Shown here: in pieces, positions 1 through 6,206 of the stretch
How the letters are laid out: each line of letters starts with the position of its first letter
Numbering within the stretch: position 1 is the stretch's first letter
Assembly: GCA_041686955.1 (NCBI GenBank)
Contig: JAWLCV010000064.1
Location: forward strand, 1 to 22,881
Source: UBA7803 sp041686955
GTDB taxonomy: Bacteria > Pseudomonadota > Gammaproteobacteria > Pseudomonadales > Azotimanducaceae
Length of the DNA: 22,881 nucleotides
Direction of reading: 5' to 3'
The notes under the pieces: model-generated
Told to the model about the DNA's origin: nothing
Database searches by the model: none
The model's input: the letters and a program-made list of their open reading frames with translations, nothing else
Position numbers and translations under genes: made by a program

Positions 1-428
1 TCCAGCGCCATCACGTCGAGCTTGACGTAGTCGGCGATGGCCAGGAGCGGCTCGCATCCCGGCCGGTAGACGAAATCGTCCAGCGCCAGCTTGTAGCCGG
101 AACGGGAGAGCACGTCGAGCCGTTCCAGCAGGGCCTGATCCACGGTGATGTCCTCGAGCACCTCGAGAACGATCTGGCCCTTGAGCTCCGGCAGCGGCAG
201 CGCGCCGTGCAGCACCCCGGCGGTTGCGTTGATGAACGCCGTGTGGGAGCCCACCAGATTCTCGAGACCGATGTCGATGACGCTGCTGGTGATGACTTCC
301 GAGGTGGCCCGGTCCGGATCGGTGATGTGCGCCTGATCGTCGGGACCGCCCCGGAACAGCAACTCGTACCCCGCGACCCGGAGGTCACGGTCGTAGATGG
401 GCTGTCTGGCGAGGTAGAACGACTGCAC
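1..428 (-). CDS. EAL-HDOD (YuxH-like) signalling protein, N-terminal part; runs off left edge
   Basis: This is the first 142 codons of a leftward gene; the rest lies outside the window. The product begins FYLARQPIYDRDLRVAGYEL, the characteristic opening of proteins that join an EAL domain to an HDOD domain (COG3434/YuxH type). Visible EAL landmarks are Y21-E22-L23-L24 in place of E-A-L, an INATAG segment for the usual INxSP, an LEVLED segment for the ELTES glutamate, LDDF and VKLD. Many members of this family bind or sense cyclic di-GMP, or act as pseudo-enzymes, rather than hydrolysing it. Activity cannot be judged because the end of the EAL domain is missing. The start is a GTG, chosen because an in-frame TGA lies only 9 bases upstream and no ATG intervenes. 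No strong Shine-Dalgarno is visible. The HDOD domain is assumed from the family, not seen. Confidence 0.82.
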   Translation of the reverse strand, partial: MQSFYLARQPIYDRDLRVAGYELLFRGGPDDQAHITDPDRATSEVITSSVIDIGLENLVGSHTAFINATAGVLHGALPLPELKGQIVLEVLEDITVDQALLERLDVLSRSGYKLALDDFVYRPGCEPLLAIADYVKLDVMAL

Positions 429-485
429 TGTTATGAATCACGAGGCTCGAGAGCCTGCAGCTTCCCGCAAACGCTCCCGACGGAG

Positions 486-530
486 TGTGACGTATGCACG
501 CAAAGGGTGCTTTGGTTACATACGTTCACA
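486..530. repeat. Imperfect inverted repeat at the acyl-CoA dehydrogenase stop codon
   Basis: The arms TGTGACGTATG (486-496) and CATACGTTCACA (519-530) pair over 11 bases with one bulged A, around a 22-base loop. The right arm contains the dehydrogenase stop codon (526-528). A second small hairpin, CTCC-CGAC-GGAG, lies at 474-485. There is no T-run, so a classical intrinsic terminator is not supported. An operator or an mRNA 3' hairpin upstream of the EAL-HDOD gene is equally possible. Confidence 0.4.
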
Positions 531-1686
531 TCGAAAGCAAACGCCGCGCCACCACCCAGCGGTGCACCTCGGAGGGGCCTTCGTAGATGCGCATGGTCCG
601 CACCTGCGCCGCCATGAGCTGCAATGGCAGCTCCTTGGTCATGCCCATGGCGCCGTAGGCCTGCATGGCGCGGTCCACCACGTCGCTGGCGAGCTCCGTG
701 GCGAACACCTTGATCATGCTGGCTTCGGTGCGGACGTCCTCGCCACGGTCCCGCTTCCAGGCCGCGTGCTGCACCATCAGCCGGCAGGCGTGGATGCGGG
801 TGGCGGCGTCCGCCACCCACCACTGCACGGCCTGGCGGTCCTTGAGCGGCGCGCCGAAGGTTTCGCGCTGGTTGGCCTGCTCCACCAGCATCTCGAGCGC
901 CCGCTCCGCCATGCCGACGCACCAGCCCCCCATCTGCAGGCGCCGAACCGTGAGGCGAAGCTGCATGGGCGCGAACCCTTCGCCGCGGGCGCCGAGGAGC
1001 TGCCCCTGGGGGATGCGGCAGTCCTCGAACACCACCTCGTAGGTACGGGTGCCCCCGATCATGGGAATCTCCCGGGCCACGTGAAATCCCGGGGTTCCGG
1101 CCTCGACGATGAACGCCGAGATGCCGCCCCGCGAACCCTTCTCCGGGTCCGTCACCGCCATGACGATGGTGAATGCCGCCTGCTTCGCCCGGCTGATCCA
1201 GATCTTGCGGCCGTTCAGTACCCAGTCGTCGCCGTCCGGCACGGCCCGGGTGCGCATGCCGGCGGGATCGGCCCCGGCACCGGGTTCCGAGATGGCGATG
1301 GCGGAGATCGTCTCGCCCCGGGCGTAGGGCTCCAGGTATTTCTCCCGCTGCTCCGGCGATGCGGTGGCCAGCAGCATGTGCAGGTTGGGCGAGTCGGGCG
1401 GGAAGGTGAACGGCACCACCGTGCGGCCGAGCGCCTCGTTCACGCCCACCAGCGCCAACGCAGGCAGGTTCGCGCCGCCCGTCTCCTCCGGCGCATCCAA
1501 CCCCCACAACCCCAGCTCGCGGCAGCGGGCGTTCAGCGGCGCAAGCTCCGCATCCGTGAGCGCACAGGGCTCCCCCGCCGCCTCGCGGGCGAGCACCGCA
1601 GGCTCGAGCGGTATCAGCTCGCGCTCGACGAACCGCCGAACCGTTTCCTCGAGCATCCGGTGCTCGTCGTCGAGCTCGAAGTCCAT
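526..1686 (-). CDS. Acyl-CoA dehydrogenase family protein
   Basis: This 386-residue flavoprotein has the full layout of the acyl-CoA dehydrogenase superfamily, which oxidises acyl-CoA at the alpha-beta bond and passes electrons to ETF in the cytoplasm. It has an N-terminal helical domain, a middle beta domain with ISEPGAGAD at 132-140 and NGRKIWIS at 158-165 (flavin and substrate contacts), and a C-terminal helical domain with QRETFGAPL. The end segment M-R-I-Y-E-G-P-S-E-V-H-R puts Glu369 where medium-chain dehydrogenases have their catalytic base, so it is probably active. Substrate chain length cannot be read from the sequence. The ATG has a purine-rich GGGGGTG segment just upstream. The gene is divergent from the thiolase-like gene, with 90 bases between the starts. 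That pairing suggests shared control and a fatty-acid, sterol or other CoA-thioester pathway, which is inference. Confidence 0.9.
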   Translation of the reverse strand: MDFELDDEHRMLEETVRRFVERELIPLEPAVLAREAAGEPCALTDAELAPLNARCRELGLWGLDAPEETGGANLPALALVGVNEALGRTVVPFTFPPDSPNLHMLLATASPEQREKYLEPYARGETISAIAISEPGAGADPAGMRTRAVPDGDDWVLNGRKIWISRAKQAAFTIVMAVTDPEKGSRGGISAFIVEAGTPGFHVAREIPMIGGTRTYEVVFEDCRIPQGQLLGARGEGFAPMQLRLTVRRLQMGGWCVGMAERALEMLVEQANQRETFGAPLKDRQAVQWWVADAATRIHACRLMVQHAAWKRDRGEDVRTEASMIKVFATELASDVVDRAMQAYGAMGMTKELPLQLMAAQVRTMRIYEGPSEVHRWVVARRLLSM

Positions 1687-1776
1687 GGCACCCCCAGGGG
1701 TTCTCCCGTTTTCTTGTATTATGCCGCCTTCGACGCATTCACACCGACCTCAACCGGAATCTTGGGAGCGAATCAC
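1687..1776. promoter_or_regulatory. Divergent promoter region of acyl-CoA dehydrogenase and thiolase-like genes
   Basis: These 90 bases must hold both divergent promoters. An AT-rich patch at 1710-1722 includes TATTAT (1717-1722), which can serve as a -10 for the rightward gene; read on the other strand it gives CATAAT-like sequence. No convincing -35 or operator palindrome was found. The Shine-Dalgarno of the rightward gene, GGGAGCG, is at 1764-1770. Confidence 0.4.
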
Positions 1777-3234
1777 ATGAGCGAAACACCGATACTGGTG
1801 GGCGTCGCGCAGCTCGAGCAGCGCATCGACGACCCACGGACCGGCAAGGAGCCCATCGAGCTGATGATCGATGCGGTGCGCCAGGCCGCCGAGGACGCCG
1901 GCGCGCCCGCGCTGCTGGAGCAGGCCGGATCGGTTCGGGTGATTCGCGGCATATGGCCCTACCAGAACCCCGCCAAGGCCGTGGCCGAAGCCATCGGCAA
2001 CCCGGGGGCGGAAACGGTGCTGACCCCCTTCGGCGGCAACTTCGTGCAGACGGTGGTGAACCAGAGCGCGCTGGAGATCCAGCGCGGCGACCACGAGGTC
2101 GTCATCATCACCGGGGCCGAGTGCGGGAACACCCAGGCGAAGGCGCGCCGCGCCGGGGTGGAGCTCGACTGGCAGGCGCTGCCCGGTACCCCGGACCGGG
2201 TCATCGGCGAGGACAAGGACATGCGCCATCCGGCGGAAAAGGCCTTGCGCATCGGCCAGCCCATCCAGATCTATCCGTTGTTCGAGAACGCCCTACGCCA
2301 CCACAACGGCGAAAGCATCGACGATCACCTGGTGCGCATCTCGGAGCTGTGGGCCTCGTTCAGCCGGGTGGCGGCGGGCAATCCCCACGCCTGGATCCGC
2401 GAGGCCAGAAGCGCCGAGGAGATCCGCACCATCTCCAGCAGCAACCGGCCGGTCTCGTTCCCCTACCCCAAGCTCATGAACTCCAACAACAACGTGGACC
2501 AGGGCGCCGCGCTGATTCTCTGCTCGACCACCAAGGCGCGCGCGCTGGGCATACCCGAGGACAAGTGGGTCTATCCCTGGGCGGGCACCGACGCGCACGA
2601 CCACTGGTACGTGTCGAACCGCGACAATCTCTACAGCTCTCCGGCCATTCGCATCGCCGGCCGGCGCGCGCTGGAGCTGGCCGGCGTCGGGCCGAACGAT
2701 CTCGATCTGGTGGACGTCTATAGCTGCTTCCCGGTGGCGGTCCAGGTGGCGGCCGCCGAGATCGGCCTCGACACCGACCGCCCGCTCACCATCACCGGAG
2801 GGCTGACCTTCGCCGGCGGTCCGTTGAACAACTACGTCATGCACTCCATCGCCCGAGGCGTGGAGCTGTTGCGGGCGCAGCGCGACTCGAAGTGCCTCAT
2901 CACTGCCAACGGCGGCTACCTCACCAAGCATGCCTTCGGCGTTTACGCGGCAGCACCGCCGGACCAGCCTTTCCGCCACGAGGACCTGCAGGCCGAGGTG
3001 GACGCCACGCCGAGCCGCGAGGTCGCCATGGACTACGACGGCGAAGCCACGGTGGAGAGCTACACCGTCATGTATGGCCCGGAAGGCCCGAGCATCGGTC
3101 ACGTGGTGTGCCGGCTGCCGGACGGCCGCCGCGCCTGGGCACATTGCCAGGACACGGACACGCTGCAGGCCATGACCCGCGAGGAGTTCTGCGGCCGGCC
3201 CGTGCGGGTGACGGACCATCTCGCCCGCTTCTGA
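1777..3234 (+). CDS. Thiolase-fold protein with extra C-terminal domain (thiolase-like protein type 1), catalytic residues lost
   Basis: This 485-residue protein has a thiolase fold (residues 1-395) plus a C-terminal domain of about 70 residues (YTVMYGPEGPSIGHVVCRLP, 429-448, and onward). That extra domain matches the added domain of mycobacterial thiolase-like protein 1, as far as I recall the family. DVYSCFPVAVQ (313-323) corresponds to the HDCF region of SCP2-type thiolases. The canonical residues are missing. There is no cysteine before Cys116, so the nucleophile near residue 87 is absent. The GHP histidine becomes Gly348 in AGGPLNN. The last CxG motif reads ANGG (377-380). Classical condensing or thiolytic activity is therefore doubtful. 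The ATG at 1777 is chosen for its Shine-Dalgarno GGGAG 7 bases upstream; the frame is open much further upstream, but that stretch is antisense to the dehydrogenase gene. Database names would be acetyl-CoA acetyltransferase. Confidence 0.85.
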   Translation: MSETPILVGVAQLEQRIDDPRTGKEPIELMIDAVRQAAEDAGAPALLEQAGSVRVIRGIWPYQNPAKAVAEAIGNPGAETVLTPFGGNFVQTVVNQSALEIQRGDHEVVIITGAECGNTQAKARRAGVELDWQALPGTPDRVIGEDKDMRHPAEKALRIGQPIQIYPLFENALRHHNGESIDDHLVRISELWASFSRVAAGNPHAWIREARSAEEIRTISSSNRPVSFPYPKLMNSNNNVDQGAALILCSTTKARALGIPEDKWVYPWAGTDAHDHWYVSNRDNLYSSPAIRIAGRRALELAGVGPNDLDLVDVYSCFPVAVQVAAAEIGLDTDRPLTITGGLTFAGGPLNNYVMHSIARGVELLRAQRDSKCLITANGGYLTKHAFGVYAAAPPDQPFRHEDLQAEVDATPSREVAMDYDGEATVESYTVMYGPEGPSIGHVVCRLPDGRRAWAHCQDTDTLQAMTREEFCGRPVRVTDHLARF

Positions 3235-3307
3235 GGAGCCCGGCTCCCCCGAGACGGCGCCCCAGGCAGGCCTGCAGCCCGCGGGCCTGCTGCGGCGCCT
3301 GGGCGCC

Positions 3308-3682
3308 ATGCTCTACGACACCCTGCTCGTGCTGGCGCTGTGGATGTTCACCCTGTTTCCCATGGTGGCCATCAGCAACGACGCCGTGTACGGCGCCACG
3401 GTGCGCTCGGTGCTGTTCATCGAGCTGTACGCGTTCTTCGCCTACTTCTGGGTTCGCCGCGGGCAGACCCTCGGCATGCTGGCGTGGCGTCTCGAGGTGC
3501 AGAGCGTGGATGGCAGTCCGCTGACCCTCACCCAGGCCACCTGGCGCTTCTTCGGCGCGCTGGTCTCGTTCGCCTGCCTCGGGGTCGGCTACCTGTGGGT
3601 GCTCTTCGACCGGGAGCGCCGGAGCTGGTCCGACCTGCTGTCGTCGAGCCGGGTGCTCTACCGCCCGAAGCGGCCCGCGTGA
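3308..3682 (+). CDS. RDD family membrane protein
   Basis: This small RDD-family protein has three likely membrane helices, at about residues 2-21, 30-48 and 78-100. The segment WVRRGQTLGMLAWRLEVQSVDG fits the RDD core, and VLFDRERRSWSDLLSSSRVL fits its end. The family's role is largely unknown; some members are linked to ion transport. The ATG at 3308 is the first conventional start and gives 124 residues. However, the same frame upstream encodes PAGLLRRLGAMLYD, and the conserved arginine of the RDD motif lies in that upstream part. The real start is probably a rare codon within 3212-3300 (for example CTG at 3272 or ATC at 3218), or the thiolase stop region is used for coupling: GAGGAG sits at 3233-3238. 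The gene follows the thiolase-like gene by 73 bases on the same strand. Confidence 0.78.
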   Translation: MLYDTLLVLALWMFTLFPMVAISNDAVYGATVRSVLFIELYAFFAYFWVRRGQTLGMLAWRLEVQSVDGSPLTLTQATWRFFGALVSFACLGVGYLWVLFDRERRSWSDLLSSSRVLYRPKRPA

Positions 3683-3693
3683 CCGGCCGCCAT

Positions 3694-3721
3694 ATGCCAA
3701 GTCATTGTTTTACATTAGAAT
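3694..3721 (+). promoter_or_regulatory. Likely sigma70 promoter of the pepA operon
   Basis: ATGCCA (3694-3699, 4 of 6 to TTGACA), a 16-base spacer and TAGAAT (3716-3721, 5 of 6 to TATAAT) lie in a locally AT-rich patch just before pepA. A transcript would begin near 3728 and have a leader of about 21 bases. This is pattern reading only. Confidence 0.5.
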
Positions 3722-3748
3722 CGCGCCGAAACAGCGGATAGCAGCTTC

Positions 3749-5212
3749 ATGAAGTACACCACCAAGACCGGAACGCTCAGCGAATTCTCCACCCCTTGCC
3801 TCATCGCCAGCCTCGACCAGGCCCGCAAAGTAGCGCGTCACAACCGGCAACAGGGACTGTTCGACGCCGCCGTCGAGGACTTCACCGACAAGCCGGGCAA
3901 GGTGCAGATCGTCGCCCTGCCCCGGGAATCGGCGGTGAAGCGGCTGGTGGTGGCCGGCGGTGCCGACGCCGAGGTCGGCGCTGGCGACTTCAGGAAGATC
4001 GCCGACGCCGTCGCCAAGGCCGTGAAGCCCATGAAGGTCAATTCGGTGGTCTGGGCCCTGGGCGCCACCCGGGTCACCGACCGGGATCTCTACTGGCGCT
4101 ACTCCTCCGGCCTCGCCGCCATGGCCAACGCGCTGTATACCTTCTCGGCGCACAAGACCGGAAACGACAACGGCGGCATCACGGTGCGCACCGTGGCCCT
4201 GCACGCCGATGCCCGCGGCCGCGCCACCGCCCAGCGCGCAGCCCGGGAAGCCAATGCCCTGCAGACCGGGCTGGATCTCGCCCGGGATCTCGGCAACCAG
4301 CCCCCCAACATCTGCAATCCGAGCTATCTGCTGCGCGAGGCGCGCAAGCTCTCCCGGCTCGACAAGGTCAAGGTGTCCAACCTGGACGAGCGCAAGATGA
4401 AGGAGCTCGGCATGGGAGCGTTCCTGGCCGTGAGTCAGGGCAGCGAAACCCCGGGGCAGCTGATCATCGTTCAGTACCAGGGCGGCAAGGCGAGTGATGC
4501 TCCGGTGGTGCTGGTGGGCAAGGGCATCACCTTCGACACCGGCGGCATCAGTCTGAAACCCGCGGCCACAATGGACGAAATGAAGTTCGACATGTGCGGC
4601 GCCGCTACGGTGCTCGGCGCGGTTCGGGCCGCCGCGGAGGCGCGGCTCCCCGTGAACGTGATCAGCGTGGTGGCGGCTGCGGAGAACATGCCGAGCGGCA
4701 AGGCCACACGCCCCGGCGACATCGTGCGCACGCTCTCGGGGAAGACGGTGGAAATTCTCAACACCGACGCCGAAGGCCGCCTGGTGCTGTGCGACGCCCT
4801 CACCTACGTGGAGCGGTTCAAGCCGAAGACCGTCATCGACGTGGCCACCCTCACGGGCGCCATGATCGTGGCACTCGGCGCCCACGCCTCGGGGCTGTTC
4901 AGCAAGGACGACGCCCTCGCCGATACCCTGCTGCAAGCCGGCGAGTGGAGCGGCGACCGGGCCTGGCGCATGCCGCTGTGGGACGACTACCAGGAAGCGC
5001 TGAAGAGCAACTTCGCCGACATCCCCAACATCGGCAGCCCCGGCGCAGGCTCCATCACCGCCGCCTGCTTTCTCTCCCGGTTCGCCGAGAAGTACCCGTG
5101 GGCGCACCTGGACATCGCCGGCAGCGCCTTCCAGGGCGGGGCCGCCAAAGGCGCCACGGGACGGCCCGTGGGGCTGCTGTTCCGCTACCTGATTCAGCAG
5201 GGGAACGGGTGA
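3749..5212 (+). CDS. pepA: Leucyl aminopeptidase (M17 family)
   Basis: This is a cytosolic M17 aminopeptidase of 487 residues, close to the usual length of about 500. It removes N-terminal amino acids, preferably leucine, as a hexamer with two metal ions per subunit. All signature residues are present: the VGKGITFDTGG segment gives Lys258 and Asp263; KFDMCGA gives Asp281; and the family signature NTDAEGR (339-344 region) gives Asp340, Glu342 and Arg344. The C-terminus ends with the conserved HLDIAGSAF and GATGRPVGLL blocks. In E. coli the protein also binds DNA (Xer recombination, carAB control); whether that holds here is unknown. It is the first gene of an operon with holC, an unknown gene and valS, and its TGA overlaps the holC GTG. 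No strong Shine-Dalgarno is visible before the ATG. Confidence 0.96.
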   Translation: MKYTTKTGTLSEFSTPCLIASLDQARKVARHNRQQGLFDAAVEDFTDKPGKVQIVALPRESAVKRLVVAGGADAEVGAGDFRKIADAVAKAVKPMKVNSVVWALGATRVTDRDLYWRYSSGLAAMANALYTFSAHKTGNDNGGITVRTVALHADARGRATAQRAAREANALQTGLDLARDLGNQPPNICNPSYLLREARKLSRLDKVKVSNLDERKMKELGMGAFLAVSQGSETPGQLIIVQYQGGKASDAPVVLVGKGITFDTGGISLKPAATMDEMKFDMCGAATVLGAVRAAAEARLPVNVISVVAAAENMPSGKATRPGDIVRTLSGKTVEILNTDAEGRLVLCDALTYVERFKPKTVIDVATLTGAMIVALGAHASGLFSKDDALADTLLQAGEWSGDRAWRMPLWDDYQEALKSNFADIPNIGSPGAGSITAACFLSRFAEKYPWAHLDIAGSAFQGGAAKGATGRPVGLLFRYLIQQGNG

Positions 5213-5655
5213 CCCGGGTCGACTTCTACATCCTGCAGGACGTGGATCTCAACGCCGCCTGCCGCTTCGCCTGCCGGCTGGCGGTGAAGGCCATGGGCAA
5301 CGGCAACCGGGTGCACATCCACACCGACGGCGCCGAGGCCGCGGCGGACCTGGACGACCTGCTGTGGAACTATCCGGAGCATCGCTTCGTGCCCCACGTC
5401 CGTGAAGACGAGGATCCCGGCACGGGCCCCGTTCGCCCGGCGCCCGTGGTGCTCGGCTGGAACACGCCGACGGAGCCGGACGGGGTGCTGATCAACCTGG
5501 CGAGCGAGATCCCCACGTTCTTCGGACGTTTCGAGCGGGTGGCGGAAATCGTCGTCGATGCCAACCGCGCGCTGGGCCGCGACCGCTACAAGTTCTACCG
5601 CGACCGCGGCTATCCCCTGTTCCATCACGAGCTGGACGACTGGGAATCCGCATGA
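5209..5655 (+). CDS. holC: DNA polymerase III chi subunit
   Basis: This 148-residue protein is the length of E. coli chi (147). It has the family's opening VDFYIL and a mid segment ADLDDLLWNYPEHRFVPH typical of chi. Chi pairs with psi in the clamp-loader complex and links it to single-stranded DNA-binding protein. The start is a GTG inside GTGA, overlapping the pepA stop by 4 bases. GGGGA just upstream serves as ribosome binding site, and coupling to pepA translation is likely. Its own TGA overlaps the next ATG by 4 bases. The location between pepA and valS is the classical place for holC in Gammaproteobacteria, which strengthens the call. Confidence 0.93.
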   Translation: MTRVDFYILQDVDLNAACRFACRLAVKAMGNGNRVHIHTDGAEAAADLDDLLWNYPEHRFVPHVREDEDPGTGPVRPAPVVLGWNTPTEPDGVLINLASEIPTFFGRFERVAEIVVDANRALGRDRYKFYRDRGYPLFHHELDDWESA

Positions 5656-6206
5656 GCGACGACCACGGCAAGAGCGGCGCCAGCGGCCTGCTCGGCGACC
5701 TGGAATCCATCCGCACGCTGCTCGACGAAGACCGGGCCGCGGACGCCGATGCGCCGGCCGAGGACCGGGACGACGACGTGCCGCTTCTCGAGGACGTGGT
5801 GCGCGGCGGGGTGAGCGTCAACGAGACCTTCCTGTCCGGCGAGGGCGACTTCGCGGAAACCGCGGATGCCGATCCGGGTCTGAACGAAGAGATCTTCAAG
5901 GCGCTGCTTTCCGACGAGTGGCGGCAATCGGCCCGGGAAATGCTCGACCAGGCACGGGCGGCCATCGAGCGGCATCAGAACGACTGGACCCCGGAGCACA
6001 CCGACGAGCTCAACGCGGCGCTGAAGGTGCGCATCGACGAAACCGTGCAGCGGTGGCTGCAAGAGGTGGTGCAGAGCCGCATGGACGAGCTGCGCAAGGC
6101 ACTGCTGGCGGCCGTCGGCGCCGAGCTCGATGCCATGGTCCGCGAGCAGCAGCACCGGACATCATCATCGCCATCATCAGCAAGCGAGGAATCGGATGGA
6201 GCATAG
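5652..6206 (+). CDS. Acidic hypothetical protein between holC and valS
   Basis: This 184-residue protein is of unknown function. The first 75 residues are strongly acidic and probably disordered (runs such as EDRDDDVPLLEDV). Residues 76-165 are predicted helical with amphipathic repeats (EEIFKALLSDEWRQSAREML, then DETVQRWLQEVVQSRMDELR), suggesting a coiled-coil or helical bundle. The tail is serine-rich. No signal peptide or membrane segment is seen. A small unnamed gene at this position is also found in other gammaproteobacteria such as Pseudomonas, as I recall. The ATG overlaps the holC stop (ATGA), and the gene's last 11 bases overlap the start of valS, so it is translated as part of that operon. 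A helper of the chi subunit or of the synthetase is possible but not supported by any motif. Confidence 0.75.
   Translation: MSDDHGKSGASGLLGDLESIRTLLDEDRAADADAPAEDRDDDVPLLEDVVRGGVSVNETFLSGEGDFAETADADPGLNEEIFKALLSDEWRQSAREMLDQARAAIERHQNDWTPEHTDELNAALKVRIDETVQRWLQEVVQSRMDELRKALLAAVGAELDAMVREQQHRTSSSPSSASEESDGA

Noticed and set aside
431..1738. Long minus-strand frame of 435 codons overlapping the acyl-CoA dehydrogenase gene.
   Set aside because: The arginine- and glycine-rich translation is a shadow; the neighbouring frame gives a complete dehydrogenase with all motifs.
6130..6195. Histidine-rich N-terminal leader for ValS from an upstream in-frame ATG.
   Set aside because: It lies inside the preceding gene, lacks a ribosome binding site, and does not match ValS families; the ATG at 6196 has GAGGA in place.
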